Of a stretch of DNA of 64,000 bases, positions 24,698 through 34,538 are shown piece by piece. The notes beneath the pieces are model-generated. The model was not told the origin of the DNA. It did no database searches and worked only from the letters and a program-made list of their open reading frames with translations. The stretch is from Enhydrobacter aerosaccus (GTDB lineage Bacteria > Pseudomonadota > Alphaproteobacteria > Reyranellales > Reyranellaceae): positions 1,116,001-1,180,000 of the forward strand of contig NZ_FUWJ01000001.1 in assembly GCF_900167455.1 (NCBI RefSeq), given 5' to 3'. The position numbers and the translations under genes are program-made. Position 1 is the first letter of the stretch. Each line of letters starts with the position of its first letter.

Positions 24698-26422
24698 ATG
24701 GCGGACTACGACCTGATCGTGCGTGGCGGAACAGTCGCCGACGGTACCGGCACCGGCTTGCGCGAGGCGGATGTCGCGATGAAGGGCGGCAGGATTGCAG
24801 CCGTTGGCCCCATCGCTGGACGCGGCAAGGAGGAGATCGCGGCCAAAGGCCTGCTGGTGACGCCGGGCTTCGTCGACATCCATACGCATTATGACGGCCA
24901 GGCCACTTGGGATTCGCATCTGCAACCGTCGAGCTGGCACGGCGTCACGACCGCGGTGATGGGCAATTGCGGCGTCGGTTTCGCGCCTGTGAAGCCCGCC
25001 GATCGCGACCGGCTCGTGGAGCTGATGGAAGGCGTCGAGGACATTCCCGGCGCCGCGCTGCACGAGGGCTTGGCCTGGTCGTGGGAATCCTTTGGCCAGT
25101 ATCTCGATGCGCTGGAGCGGCGGCCGCGCGACATGGATCTCGGCGCCCAGCTTCCGCACGGGGCGCTGCGGGTGTTCGTGATGGGAGAGCGGGCGGCGCG
25201 CCTGGAGGAGGCGACGGCGGAGGAGGTCGCGCACATGCGCGCACTCACCGCACAGGCCATGCGGGACGGCGCGCTCGGTTTCTCGACGTCGCGCACCCTC
25301 AATCATCGCACCGTGAAGGGCGATCCGACGCCGTCCTTGCTCGCGTCGGAGGCGGAGCTTCTCGGCATCGCCCTTGGCATGAAGGATGCGGGCTCGGGCG
25401 TGATCGAATTCATCTCCGACTTCAATACGCCCAATCCCGAAACCGAGTTCGAGATGTTGGACCGGTTGCTGACAGCCAGTGGCAGGCCGTTCTCGGTTTC
25501 ATTGGCGCAGCGGCACAGCCGGCCCGACGGCTGGCGTCGTCTGCTGGGGCTGGTGGAGGGATTGGCGGCGAAAGGGCATGTCGCCAAGGCGCAGGTGGCA
25601 CCACGGCCGATCGGCGTGCTGCAGGGGCTACAGGCCAGCCGCATTCCGTTCTCGATGTGCCGCTCGTACAAGGAGATCGCGCACAAGAGTGTCGCCGAGC
25701 GTCTGGCGATCCTGCGCGATCCGGCCTTCCGGGCGAAAATCCTGGAGGAATCGCACGAGCCGCTGCGCTCGGAGATGGCGGCGCGGCTGACCGACTACGA
25801 TCGCATGTTCCCGCTCGGCGATCCGCCCGACTACGAACCGCCGCAGGAGAGTTCTCTCGGTGCTCGCGCGCGTCGCGAAGGCCGAGATCCTCGCGAAGTC
25901 GTCTACGACTATCTGATCGAGGGTGAAGGCAAGAACTTCATCTTCGCACCCTTCGCCAACTACGCGGCCTACAATCTCGATTGCTGTCGCGAGATGATGC
26001 AGAGCCCGCACACGCTGATCGGGCTGGGCGATGGCGGCGCCCATGTCGGCTTGATCTCCGACGGCTCCTTCCCGACGACGCTGCTGGCCCATTGGGGCCG
26101 CGACCGCAAGCGTGACCGGCTCGATGTTTCCTGGCTGGTTAGGCGACAAACGCTCGACAATGCGCTGGCCATCGGGCTCGCAGATCGCGGACGCATCGCG
26201 CCCGGCTATAAGGCCGATCTCAACGTCATAGACTTCGACAGGCTCGGCCTCGAGGCGCCGGTGATGAAGTGGGATCTGCCGGCCGGCGGCAAGCGCCTGC
26301 TGCAGCGGGCGAAGGGCTATCGCGCCACCATCGTCTCCGGCACCGTCACCTATCGCGATGGCGAAGCGACCGGCGCGCTGCCCGGAAAGCTGGTGCGCGG
26401 CGCGCGGACTGTGGTGGCCTGA
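24698..26422 (+). CDS. N-acyl-D-amino-acid deacylase/D-aminoacylase family amidohydrolase
   Basis: This 574-residue zinc amidohydrolase probably removes the acyl group from N-acyl-D-amino acids or a similar amide. I start it at ATG 24698 (MADYDLIVRGGTVADGTG), 7 bases after GGAGG. Family motifs include the metal-binding GFVDIHTHYDGQATWD, the nearby MGNCGVGFAPV, GALGFSTSRTLNH, and the C-terminal catalytic LGDGGAHVGLISDGSFPT with its aspartate. Length and domain order match amidohydrolase family 3. It has no signal peptide. It is not obviously in an operon; its precise substrate is not predictable. Confidence 0.85.
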   Translation: MADYDLIVRGGTVADGTGTGLREADVAMKGGRIAAVGPIAGRGKEEIAAKGLLVTPGFVDIHTHYDGQATWDSHLQPSSWHGVTTAVMGNCGVGFAPVKPADRDRLVELMEGVEDIPGAALHEGLAWSWESFGQYLDALERRPRDMDLGAQLPHGALRVFVMGERAARLEEATAEEVAHMRALTAQAMRDGALGFSTSRTLNHRTVKGDPTPSLLASEAELLGIALGMKDAGSGVIEFISDFNTPNPETEFEMLDRLLTASGRPFSVSLAQRHSRPDGWRRLLGLVEGLAAKGHVAKAQVAPRPIGVLQGLQASRIPFSMCRSYKEIAHKSVAERLAILRDPAFRAKILEESHEPLRSEMAARLTDYDRMFPLGDPPDYEPPQESSLGARARREGRDPREVVYDYLIEGEGKNFIFAPFANYAAYNLDCCREMMQSPHTLIGLGDGGAHVGLISDGSFPTTLLAHWGRDRKRDRLDVSWLVRRQTLDNALAIGLADRGRIAPGYKADLNVIDFDRLGLEAPVMKWDLPAGGKRLLQRAKGYRATIVSGTVTYRDGEATGALPGKLVRGARTVVA

Positions 26423-26524
26423 GAAGAGCTCGAGAAGGAAATTCCTGGATCGGCTCCAACGTATATCAGGCAAAGGAAAAAATTCCATCTGGTCGGAGTC
26501 CAGACGATGTTCTTATGATAGTCG

Positions 26525-27520
26525 ATGGACTTACGCCAACTGCGCTATTTCACGGCCATCGCTCGTGAAGGCAGCCTGACTGCGGCTGCGCGCTACCTAC
26601 GAATCGCGCAGCCGGCTCTTAGTCAGCACGTCTTGGCGCTGGAGCGCGAACTTGGCGCACGACTGCTCGAACGTGGACCACGCGGTGTTCGGCTGACGGA
26701 GTCGGGCAAGACGTTACTCCAGCATGCGCTTGTGGTGCTTCAGGATATCGAAAGGGCGCGGGAGGCCATCAGTGATTCCAGAGGCGCGGTTGCCGGGCAC
26801 GTGGCAATCGGTTTACCAACGACCGTCGCGACCTTCTTGGGCGTACCTCTGCTCCGAGCCGCATTTACCGAATATCCGCAACTAACCGTGCGGCTGGTGG
26901 AAAGTCACAGTGGCTTCTTGCACGAATGGCTCGAAGCAGGGCGGCTCGATCTTGCCATACTGTTCAATGTCACCGACGCGGAGAGATTGGACCTTACGCC
27001 ATTGATCGTTGACGAATTGTACTTGATCAGTTCTGCAGACGCAGCACTCCATGGCAACGAGATCCGTTTCGTCGACCTTAGTCAACTTGACTTGCTCATG
27101 TCGAGCCAACCGCATGGTTTGCGGCGACAGCTTGATGATACGGCTTTCCTGGTGTGTGGGAAGGCGGCGCGGGTGAAGGCAGAGATCAATGCTCTTACCA
27201 CGCTCAAGAGCATGGTCGAGGCGGGCTTGGGCCATACGCTCCTGCCGCTCGCTGCCGTTCGACGAGAGCTTGCGGCGGGTACCCTCGTCGCGCGGCGGAT
27301 TATCAATCCCGTGATCGAGCGTCATGCCGCCCTGGTATCGTCGTCACGACGACCACAGACGCGAGCTCAGCGGGCGATGGTAGATATCGTCCGCGATGTC
27401 TGCGGCCAGGTCATTGCGGATGGTGTATGGCCGGGTGTGCCCAAACCGCATGTACACTTGAGACAAGCACCTTGTCTCAAGCCCTCAAGCAGGCCTGGAC
27501 GCAAGCTGGAGCCCGCCTAG
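26525..27520 (+). CDS. LysR-family regulator upstream of lactate permease-like gene
   Basis: The 331-residue protein has an N-terminal winged HTH (LRQLRYFTAIAREGSLTAAARYLRIAQPALSQHVLALERELGARLLER) and a LysR ligand-binding domain (VAGHVAIGLPTTVATFLGVPLLRAAFTEYPQLTVRLVES). The opening and the PTTVA motif resemble NAC/CbbR-like regulators of the nitrogen assimilation type, though this is not diagnostic. It is 118 bases upstream of, and on the same strand as, the permease. Both genes look more AT-rich and use codons unlike their neighbours, which suggests they arrived together. Confidence 0.85.
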   Translation: MDLRQLRYFTAIAREGSLTAAARYLRIAQPALSQHVLALERELGARLLERGPRGVRLTESGKTLLQHALVVLQDIERAREAISDSRGAVAGHVAIGLPTTVATFLGVPLLRAAFTEYPQLTVRLVESHSGFLHEWLEAGRLDLAILFNVTDAERLDLTPLIVDELYLISSADAALHGNEIRFVDLSQLDLLMSSQPHGLRRQLDDTAFLVCGKAARVKAEINALTTLKSMVEAGLGHTLLPLAAVRRELAAGTLVARRIINPVIERHAALVSSSRRPQTRAQRAMVDIVRDVCGQVIADGVWPGVPKPHVHLRQAPCLKPSSRPGRKLEPA

Positions 27521-27638
27521 CACTTGCTCTCAGCACATAAGAAATCCTTCTGGAGAATAGGCTTTTTAAGTATTTGTTGCCTGAACTATCCGTCGTCACT
27601 CTTGATGGAACAAAGCCATCACTGATGGAGCGAGATGG

Positions 27639-29081
27639 GTGGCGTATTTTGTGTGGTCTTTGCCCATCTTCATTGTCGCAGCTTTGATTGTTTCGGGTCG
27701 GGCTTCATCAGCTCAGGCCGGATGTTGTGGCCTCGCGGTCGCAATCGTGGTGGTGCTGACATCCGCACCCAATTCTTCTTTCACCGCTCCGCAGGCCGTG
27801 CTCGCAATGGCTCGCGGGGTATGGCTCGGCCTACTTGTCGGGGCCGTCATCCTGGGGGGACTTTTCTTTCGAGAAGCCATCTCCGGCGCAACGGACGCGA
27901 CTGAGCTGGGGCCGATTCCGATCGCGCTGCGGCGGCAACAACTTTACAGCAGCTGCTTTCTTGTTGGCCCTTTCGCCGAGGCGGCAACGGGCTTTGGCTT
28001 AGGTCAGGTCACAATCGCTCCTGTCCTGAAGCGCATTGAAGTCACCCCTATGAACGGCGTGATCTTTGGCCTTTTCAGTCAGGTGATGGTGCCTTGGGGT
28101 GCCCTGGCGAATGGCACGATCGTGGGCGCGGAACTCGCTGGGCTTTCTCCGAGCATCCTTGGGCTGCACAGCGCTCAGCTTACCGGACTCCTGCTATTTA
28201 CGTGGCTTTGCCTGTTCTGGCGCCTCGCAGCTGCCGCCGGAGTAAGCGGAAGCTGCCGCGATTTCATAAGCGAAGCGGCCTTTACGATGATGGCGGTTGC
28301 GCTTCTTATTCTTGCCAATATGAAGATCGGCCCCGAGGTCGCGGCCATGGCAGCACTCGGACCGCTGATCGCCGCTCGATTCGTGTTCGACTTATTGTCA
28401 GGTCGTAGCTGTTGGCGGACCGCGTTCCACGTAGGAGTACCCTATGCGATACTGATCGCAGGGCTAGCGGCAACGAGGGCCATTCAGCCGGTAAACCAGT
28501 TCCTCAGCCACGCGGTCGTGGTCCGTCCGTTTGCCGATGGTGCCATATGGCTCCCATTGTTGCATCCCGGTTCTTGGCTGCTGGCTGTCGGGCTCATGAC
28601 GGCGCTTTTTAGGGGAGAACCGATCGGTGCCGCCTTCGTGAGCGCATGGCGGCGTGGGAAGAAGGCAGTAGCCACTATCGTGCTGTTTCTTGCTATGGCA
28701 CAGGTGATGGTGGCGTCAGGCGTCGCGAGCGGCATTGCCGGCGGTCTGCGGTCGTCACTAGGTGTTGCTGCCGTGCTGGCAACACCGGTACTTGCAAGTC
28801 TATTCGGCTTCATAACGAGCAGCAGCAGCGCAACCAACGGGCTGTTGATGCCCGCCCAGGCCGCTCTCGCCCAAGCGACCCACTTAAGCTTGTCGTGGCT
28901 CGCAGCTGTCCAGAACGTAGCCGCGGCAGCAGCGACCATGCTCAGCCCGGTACGACTGGCAATGGGGTGTGCCCTTGTCGGCAGGCCAGATCTCGAACGC
29001 TCGGCCTACGCGCATGCGTGGCCACTAGGCGTGATACCGTTGGTCATTCTGATCGGCGCAACGATAGCTCTGGCTTGTTGA
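27639..29081 (+). CDS. L-lactate permease family transporter (LctP/LldP)
   Basis: The 480-residue protein starts at GTG 27639 (MAYFVWSLPIFIVAALIV), with a GGAG-containing site upstream. It has about 12 membrane helices and LctP-family motifs such as SSCFLVGPFAEAATGFGLGQVTIAPVLKRI, FSQVMVPWGALANGT and a C-terminal FGFITSSSSATNGLLMPAQAALAQ. The family imports L-lactate, D-lactate or glycolate with protons. At 480 residues it is shorter than the typical ~550, because the periplasmic or cytoplasmic loops are compact. No lactate dehydrogenase gene is nearby, so the substrate is open. Confidence 0.82.
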   Translation: MAYFVWSLPIFIVAALIVSGRASSAQAGCCGLAVAIVVVLTSAPNSSFTAPQAVLAMARGVWLGLLVGAVILGGLFFREAISGATDATELGPIPIALRRQQLYSSCFLVGPFAEAATGFGLGQVTIAPVLKRIEVTPMNGVIFGLFSQVMVPWGALANGTIVGAELAGLSPSILGLHSAQLTGLLLFTWLCLFWRLAAAAGVSGSCRDFISEAAFTMMAVALLILANMKIGPEVAAMAALGPLIAARFVFDLLSGRSCWRTAFHVGVPYAILIAGLAATRAIQPVNQFLSHAVVVRPFADGAIWLPLLHPGSWLLAVGLMTALFRGEPIGAAFVSAWRRGKKAVATIVLFLAMAQVMVASGVASGIAGGLRSSLGVAAVLATPVLASLFGFITSSSSATNGLLMPAQAALAQATHLSLSWLAAVQNVAAAAATMLSPVRLAMGCALVGRPDLERSAYAHAWPLGVIPLVILIGATIALAC

Positions 29082-29084
29082 TCC

Positions 29085-29113
29085 GACGACGCCGAAGCGC
29101 TTCCGGCGCCGTC
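29085..29113 (+). terminator. Hairpin after permease gene
   Basis: GACGACGCCG (29085-29094) and CGGCGCCGTC (29104-29113) form a 10-base stem with one mismatch and a 9-base loop, starting 3 bases after the permease stop. There is no clear T-run after it, so intrinsic termination is uncertain, although the position between convergent genes fits. Confidence 0.35.
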
Positions 29114-29159
29114 GATGTTCCAGCGCGCCGAGTCCTGGCCGGCGCGGCGCCATGTCGTT

Positions 29160-29498
29160 CTACGACTTATATTCGACCAGGACTTCCCGATACGGCTTGC
29201 TGCCGGCGTTGCGGGCTTTGTGCGTGGCGGGGACCCGCATTCCCTTGCCCGGCTCGGAAAGGACTTCCAGGAAGCCGTTGTCGTATTTCAGCGAATAGAC
29301 GGCGCCCGTCGGCACTTCCAGCGTACCGAGATCCTTGCCGTCCCTGTCGAAGATCTGAAGCGGAGCGCCTTCGATCGCGTACCACATGTAGGCATGTTCA
29401 TGCGTGTGGATCGGTGTTTCCTCGCCGGGAGCGAGGGTGAAGTTCCACACGATGACCTTGTCGTTCTCGAAGACCTTCTCGGTTCCGACGCCAGCCAT
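29160..29498 (-). CDS. Small cupin-domain protein
   Basis: The 112-residue cytoplasmic protein is one cupin barrel with the metal-site motif GEETPIHTHEHAYMWYAIEG (about residues 26-45) and a second strand set PTGAVYSLKYDNGF. ATG 29496-29498 is preceded by AAAAGGAGGAAG, which decides the start. The protein could be an oxygen-dependent enzyme, an isomerase or a simple ligand-binding protein; nothing nearby indicates which. Confidence 0.8.
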   Translation of the reverse strand: MAGVGTEKVFENDKVIVWNFTLAPGEETPIHTHEHAYMWYAIEGAPLQIFDRDGKDLGTLEVPTGAVYSLKYDNGFLEVLSEPGKGMRVPATHKARNAGSKPYREVLVEYKS

Positions 29499-29987
29499 GG
29501 CTTCCTCCTTTTGGGCGCATGACACCGCGTAGCACTCGCGCCCATTCCGTGTACGCGGGCTTTCTCGGCTCGACGGATCCGTCGGAGGCGACCCTCAGAA
29601 ACCGTGTCGACCACCGCCGGTTCAGTCGAGGCATGATGCCAAGGGGCAGACGGCGATGCCAGCGCTCCGACAGGTCCGTGCTGCTGCGCGGGCGCCCGGG
29701 CCAGCCTCCCACCGGAACGGGCGAGACCTAATTGAGGTTCTCTCGCGGGCCTCAAAACTAAACCTCACCCTGAGGAGGCGCGCAGCGCCGTCTCGAAGGG
29801 TGGAAAGCAAACGTGGTGCTTGCTGCCCCCCTTCGAGACGCGGCCTGCGGCCGCTCCTCAGGGTGAGTGCCGTTGGAGCGTGCATCGACAGCGCTTCCAG
29901 CCCGCTCATCCTTCTCGCCGCGGGTATGGTGAGCGTGCCGGAGGCCCGCGGTCCAGCGAGATGAGGTGCCGCTGGAACGGGCCTTGG
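29499..29987. other. 489-base stretch without a gene, holding a palindromic repeat
   Basis: No reading frame here has a convincing start, ribosome site or protein family. The only structured element is the inverted repeat described at 29763-29867. The rest shows nothing I can name. It separates the cupin gene from the TctC-type gene, both on the minus strand. Confidence 0.6.
29763..29867. repeat. Long imperfect inverted repeat (REP-like element)
   Basis: The left arm CCTCACCCTGAGGAGG...TCTCGAAGGGTGG (29763-29803) is answered by the right arm CCCCCTTCGAGACG...CTCCTCAGGGTGAG (29826-29867) with a 22-base loop. Arms are about 40 bases with scattered mismatches. Intergenic repeats with CTCAGGGTGAGG and TTCGAGACG ends are familiar from alphaproteobacterial genomes as dispersed palindromic elements; mobility or protein-binding roles are unproven. 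Copy number cannot be judged from this window, where I see only one. Confidence 0.7.
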
Positions 29988-30965
29988 TCAATCGCCCTGG
30001 ATGTTGTTGTCCCTAATGACCTTGAACCAGCGCTCCTGCTCGCTCTTCTGGTAGGCGGCGAACTGCTCGGGCGATGTGGTCAGGGTTTCCATGTTGAACT
30101 GCTCGACGAACTTCTGGGTCACGTCGGGCGAACGCGCCGCCTTGGTCAGTTCGGCATGCATGCGGTCGATGATCGGGCCCGGCGTTCCGGACGGAACGTA
30201 AATTCCCCACCACGAGTAGGAGGGGTAGGTCTTGATGCCTTGCTCGATCAGCGTCGCCGTATCTGGCAGCGCCGGCGTGCGCTTCTCGCTGGTAACGCCG
30301 ATCGCCCGCACTTTGCCCGAGCGGATATGGGGGCTGAGCGAGGTGAGGCTGCCGATGGCGATATCCGTCACGCCGCCCAGAATGTCCTGATTGAGAGGGC
30401 CGCCGCCCTTGTAGGGAATCAGATTGAGATCGACGTCGTTCTCTTTCTTGAGCAGCGTCATCAGGACCAGTGCCTGGCTGGCGCCCAGCACTCCCATGCT
30501 GACCTTGCCGGGATGTTTCCTGGCGTCGGCAATGGCCTCGGCAAGGGTTCTGTAGGGGCGGTCCGGATGGGCGACGACGACCTGTGGCGTCCGTCCGACT
30601 TCCATCACATTGAAGAGCTCGGAATCCTTGTACGGCAGGCCCGCGGCGAAGGCCGGATTGAGGATGTGGCTGTCGAAGGTCAGCATCCAAGTCTGGCCGT
30701 CCGGCGGCGACTTCGCCACCACTGCCGCGCCCACGACGCCGGTGCCGCCTGGCTTGTTCTCGACGACGACGTTCCAGCCGGTGAGCTCGATCAGCTTGGC
30801 CTGCAGGATGCGGGCAACAGGATCGGCCGAGCCGCCGGGTGGGAAGGGCACGACGATCTTGAGGGGGCCTTTCGGCCATTCGCCCTGGGCCCTTCCGGGA
30901 CGAGGCACAGCAAACAACGCGGCTGCGGTGCCGGCCAGAACCGACCGCCTGCCAATAACAGTCAT
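29988..30965 (-). CDS. Tripartite tricarboxylate transporter-type binding protein (TctC/Bug family)
   Basis: The 325-residue periplasmic protein captures a carboxylate or other small ligand. ATG 30963-30965 follows AGGGAGG, and a Tat-like signal (MTVIGRRSVLAGTAAALFAVPRPGRAQGEWP) comes next. The mature part has the Bug hallmarks PLKIVVPFPPGGSADPVARILQAKL, VVENKPGGTGVVGA, LIPYKGGGPLNQDILGGVTDIAIGSL and VRAIGVTSEKR. No TctA/TctB membrane genes are adjacent, so this is an orphan receptor, as is frequent for the Bug family. Ligand unknown. Confidence 0.88.
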   Translation of the reverse strand: MTVIGRRSVLAGTAAALFAVPRPGRAQGEWPKGPLKIVVPFPPGGSADPVARILQAKLIELTGWNVVVENKPGGTGVVGAAVVAKSPPDGQTWMLTFDSHILNPAFAAGLPYKDSELFNVMEVGRTPQVVVAHPDRPYRTLAEAIADARKHPGKVSMGVLGASQALVLMTLLKKENDVDLNLIPYKGGGPLNQDILGGVTDIAIGSLTSLSPHIRSGKVRAIGVTSEKRTPALPDTATLIEQGIKTYPSYSWWGIYVPSGTPGPIIDRMHAELTKAARSPDVTQKFVEQFNMETLTTSPEQFAAYQKSEQERWFKVIRDNNIQGD

Positions 30966-31237
30966 TTTTCCTCCCTGCCTTATTGGACCAGACGTTACTT
31001 CAGCCCCTGTGCATGGAAAAGCACGAACCGTTCGAGCGGGCCGTTGAGGGCCGGAATCGGGCCTGCGCCGGACCTGCCCTAGAATGGCGCTTGCAAATCG
31101 AGCTCTGCCCGCCACTAGATCTGGAGGTTTGGAATTTGGTCCCGTTAAATTTCCGTTTCTTTAACGGGAGCCCTGCGCCGACCTACAAAATGAAGTGGTC
31201 CTTGATCCAACCGAACCTGCGGCCCTATTAACAGCCC

Positions 31238-32686
31238 ATGTCACTCATCAAAGGCGAAACCGGCGACTGGGAAATCGTGCTGGGGCTGGAAGTCCATGCC
31301 CAGGTCGTTTCCAACGCCAAGCTCTTCTCCGGTGCCCCGACCGCGTTCGGAGCCGATCCCAACACCCAGGTGTCGCTGGTCGACGCGGCCATGCCCGGCA
31401 TGTTGCCGGTCATCAACGAATATTGCGTCGAACAGGCCGTCCGCACCGGGCTGGGGCTGAACGCCAAGATCAACCTGCGGTCGGTGTTCGATCGCAAGAA
31501 TTACTTCTACGCCGATCTGCCCCAGGGCTATCAGATCTCGCAGTACAAGGATCCGATCGTCGGCGAGGGCGAGATCGAAATCGATCTCGACGGCGGCAAG
31601 ACCCGCACGGTGGGGATCGAGCGGCTGCATCTCGAGCAGGATGCGGGCAAGAGCCTGCACGACCAGCATCCGAGCCAGACCTATGTCGACCTTAATCGGG
31701 CCGGCGTGGCGTTGATGGAGATCGTCAGCAAGCCGGACATGCGGTCGGCCGACGAGGCGGCGGCCTATCTCGCGAAGCTGCGCTCGATCGTGCGCTATCT
31801 CGGAACCTGCGACGGCAACATGGACGAAGGTTCCATGCGCTGCGACGTCAACGTGTCGGTCCGCAAGCCGGGCGACGCGCTGGGAACGCGCTGCGAGATC
31901 AAGAACGTGAACTCGATTCGCTTCGTCAAGCAGGCGATCGAATACGAGGCGCGGCGCCAGGTCGAGATCATCGAGGGCGGCGGCAAGATCGTGCAGGAGA
32001 CGCGGCTGTTCGATTCCGGCCGCGGCGAGACGCGCTCCATGCGTTCCAAGGAAGAGGCGCACGATTATCGCTACTTCCCCGATCCGGATCTGTTGCCGCT
32101 GGTGCTGAAGCAGGAGTTCGTGGACGGGATCAGGGCGAGCCTGCCCGAGCTGCCCGACGCCAGGAAGGCGCGTTTCATGACGGAGTACGGCTTGACGCCG
32201 TACGACGCCGGCGTGCTGGTGGCGGAGAAGGAGACCGCGGCGTTCTTCGAGACCGTGGCCAAGGGGCGGGACGGCAAGGAGGCCGTGAAGCTCGTCACCG
32301 GCGACTTCTTCGCCATGCTGAACCGCCGCGGCCTCACGATTGCCGAGTCGCCGATCAGCGCCGAGCATCTTGGCAAACTTCTGGATCTGCAGGCCGACGG
32401 CACGATCTCGGGCCGTATCGCCAAGGACCTGTTCGTCGCCATGGAGGAGACGGGCAAGGATCCGGCGGTGCTGGTCGAGGAACGCGGCCTGAAGCAGGTC
32501 ACGGATACCGGCGCCATCGAGGCGGCGGCCAAGGCCGTGATCGAGGCCAATCCGGACAAGCTCGCGGCCTACAAGGCCAAGCCGACCATGTTCGGCTGGT
32601 TCGTCGGGCAGGTGATGAAGACAACGGGCGGCAAGGCCAACCCCAAGGTCGTCAACGAGATCTTGAAGAAGATGCTTGATGGTTGA
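31238..32686 (+). CDS. gatB: Aspartyl/glutamyl-tRNA amidotransferase subunit B
   Basis: GatB carries the kinase and tRNA-recognition part of the amidotransferase. The 482-residue protein begins [23 protein letters not shown] and contains [26 protein letters not shown]-like [37 protein letters not shown] and ENVNS-type [18 protein letters not shown], with the C-terminal YqeY-like domain from about residue 330. It is 11.6 kb downstream of gatA, an unusual separation. The last 35 bases overlap the 3' end of the opposite GH15 gene. Confidence 0.96.
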   Translation: MSLIKGETGDWEIVLGLEVHAQVVSNAKLFSGAPTAFGADPNTQVSLVDAAMPGMLPVINEYCVEQAVRTGLGLNAKINLRSVFDRKNYFYADLPQGYQISQYKDPIVGEGEIEIDLDGGKTRTVGIERLHLEQDAGKSLHDQHPSQTYVDLNRAGVALMEIVSKPDMRSADEAAAYLAKLRSIVRYLGTCDGNMDEGSMRCDVNVSVRKPGDALGTRCEIKNVNSIRFVKQAIEYEARRQVEIIEGGGKIVQETRLFDSGRGETRSMRSKEEAHDYRYFPDPDLLPLVLKQEFVDGIRASLPELPDARKARFMTEYGLTPYDAGVLVAEKETAAFFETVAKGRDGKEAVKLVTGDFFAMLNRRGLTIAESPISAEHLGKLLDLQADGTISGRIAKDLFVAMEETGKDPAVLVEERGLKQVTDTGAIEAAAKAVIEANPDKLAAYKAKPTMFGWFVGQVMKTTGGKANPKVVNEILKKMLDG

Positions 32687-34538
32687 AGTCCGGCGGGGCT
32701 TCGACCTTCTTCGGGTCGGGCTTCTCCGGGCTTGTCTGCACGTCGTGACTGCTGGCCCGTTGTTCGGAGGGCTTGTGGAAGCGCGTCAGATTGAAGGCCG
32801 TGTTGATCAGGGCAATGTGTGAGAAGGCCTGCGGGAAATTGCCCTGCAGGCGCTTGTAGTGGGGGTCGTATTCCTCCGCCAGCAGCCCAAGATCGTTGCG
32901 GATGGCGAGCAGCCGGTTGAAGAGGGCTTCGGCATCGGCATGGCGGCCGATAGAGATGTAGGCATCGGCGAGCCAGAAGCTGCAGGCCAGGAAAGCGCCT
33001 TCGCCGGGCCGTAAGCCATCATTGGCGTCATGGGTGTTGTAGCGCATGACGAAGCCGTCGCGCATCAGGTCGCGCTCGATGGCTTCGACGGTGCCGATGA
33101 AGCGCGGATCTCCTGATTTCAGGAAGCCGGTCTGCGCCATCAGCAACAGGCTGGCATCGAGCAGGTCGCCGTCATAGGAGGCGCGGAAGGTGTTGCGCTT
33201 CGAATCGAAGCCCTTGTCGCAGACCTCGGCCTTGATCTCATCGCGGATCGCGCGCCACTGCTCGACTGGACCCTTGAGGCCATGCGTCTCGACGCCCTTG
33301 ATGGCGCGGTCGAACGCGACCCAGGCCATGACCTTGGAGTGGACGAAGTGCCGTTGCGGGCCGCGGGTCTCCCAGATGCCGTTGTCGGGATGGCGCCAGA
33401 CCTTGGCGACGTGGCTGATCAGGGATCGCTGCAGCTCCCATCCTTCTTCGGTCGCTGCCAAGCCACCTTTGCGCGACTGTTCGAAGGCGTCCATCAACTC
33501 GCCGTAGACGTCGAGCTGGAACTGCTGATGAGCAGCGTTGCCGATGCGGACCGGCTGCGAATTGGCATAGCCCGGCAGCCAGTCCGCGATCCACTCGGTC
33601 AGGCGGCGCTCGCCGCGCAGGCCGTACATGATCTGCATCTCGGCCGGAGAGCCGGCAACGGCGCGCTGCAGCCAGTCGCGCCAGGCCGCGGCTTCGTCGT
33701 AGATGCCGGCATTCATCATCGCCAGCAGGGTAAGGGTCGCGTCGCGCAGCCAGCACAGGCGATAGTCCCAGTTGCGTTCGCTGCCGAACTGCTCGGGCAG
33801 GGAAGTCGTCGGCGCCGCGACGATGCCGCCGCTCGGCAAGAAAGTGAGGCCCTTGAGGGTGATCAGGGAGCGCTTGATCGCCTCGGCATGGACGCCGTCG
33901 GTCTTGGTCTTGGCGGTCCAGTCGCACCAGAATTTCTCGCATTTGCTGAGGGACTCGTACGGATCGACCGGAGCCGGCAGCGGCAAGTGTGACGGTCCAT
34001 AGCTCAGCACGAAGGGCATGGACTTACCCCTGGTCACGCTGAACTGAGCCAGTGTCTTGAAGTTCTCGCCGCGAACGTGGGCCGGCGTGCGGAGCACGAC
34101 CATGTCTGGCCCGGCCACAGCCCGCAATGCGCCGCCTTCGAGCCGCGTTACCCAAGGTGTCGTCGTGCCATAGCCGAAGCGCAGCATGAGCTCCATGCAG
34201 ACCGTCACCTCCCCCTCGTCGCCGCGGACGATGCGGATCAGGTCGGAAGAAGGGCCGCGTGGCAGCATGAAGTCGATCAGCGTGACCCTGCCGCTCTCGG
34301 TCTCGAATTCGGTCTCCAGGATCAGCGTGTCGGGGCGGTAGCGGCGGCGGATCGCCTTTACGTCGTCGTGCGGCGAGATCAGCCAGAAGCCGTTGCTCTG
34401 ACCGCCGAGCAATGCGGCGAAGCAGGCATCGGAGTCGAACCGTGGCCAGCATAGCCAGTCGACAGAACCGTTCTTGCCGATCAGCGCCGCCGTCTGGCAG
34501 TCGCCGACCATGCCGTAGCTCTCGATCGGTGCGCTCAT
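32652..34538 (-). CDS. Glycoside hydrolase family 15 protein (glucoamylase/trehalase-like)
   Basis: This 628-residue enzyme hydrolyses alpha-glucosidic bonds and releases glucose; bacterial relatives act on trehalose or on maltodextrin ends. The N-terminal beta-sandwich begins [46 protein letters not shown]. The (alpha/alpha)6 barrel follows from about residue 230 with the [12 protein letters not shown] motif (residues ~267-278) and the late [25 protein letters not shown], which holds the catalytic base glutamate. There is no signal peptide, so it is cytoplasmic. The start ATG 34536-34538 overlaps the stop of the glucose dehydrogenase gene (ATGA), coupling the two. Confidence 0.87.
   Translation of the reverse strand: MSAPIESYGMVGDCQTAALIGKNGSVDWLCWPRFDSDACFAALLGGQSNGFWLISPHDDVKAIRRRYRPDTLILETEFETESGRVTLIDFMLPRGPSSDLIRIVRGDEGEVTVCMELMLRFGYGTTTPWVTRLEGGALRAVAGPDMVVLRTPAHVRGENFKTLAQFSVTRGKSMPFVLSYGPSHLPLPAPVDPYESLSKCEKFWCDWTAKTKTDGVHAEAIKRSLITLKGLTFLPSGGIVAAPTTSLPEQFGSERNWDYRLCWLRDATLTLLAMMNAGIYDEAAAWRDWLQRAVAGSPAEMQIMYGLRGERRLTEWIADWLPGYANSQPVRIGNAAHQQFQLDVYGELMDAFEQSRKGGLAATEEGWELQRSLISHVAKVWRHPDNGIWETRGPQRHFVHSKVMAWVAFDRAIKGVETHGLKGPVEQWRAIRDEIKAEVCDKGFDSKRNTFRASYDGDLLDASLLLMAQTGFLKSGDPRFIGTVEAIERDLMRDGFVMRYNTHDANDGLRPGEGAFLACSFWLADAYISIGRHADAEALFNRLLAIRNDLGLLAEEYDPHYKRLQGNFPQAFSHIALINTAFNLTRFHKPSEQRASSHDVQTSPEKPDPKKVEAPPDFNHQASSSRSR

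Noticed and set aside
30966..31237. 272-base gap before gatB
   Set aside because: Apart from a possible gatB promoter region, no gene, repeat or RNA structure was seen.
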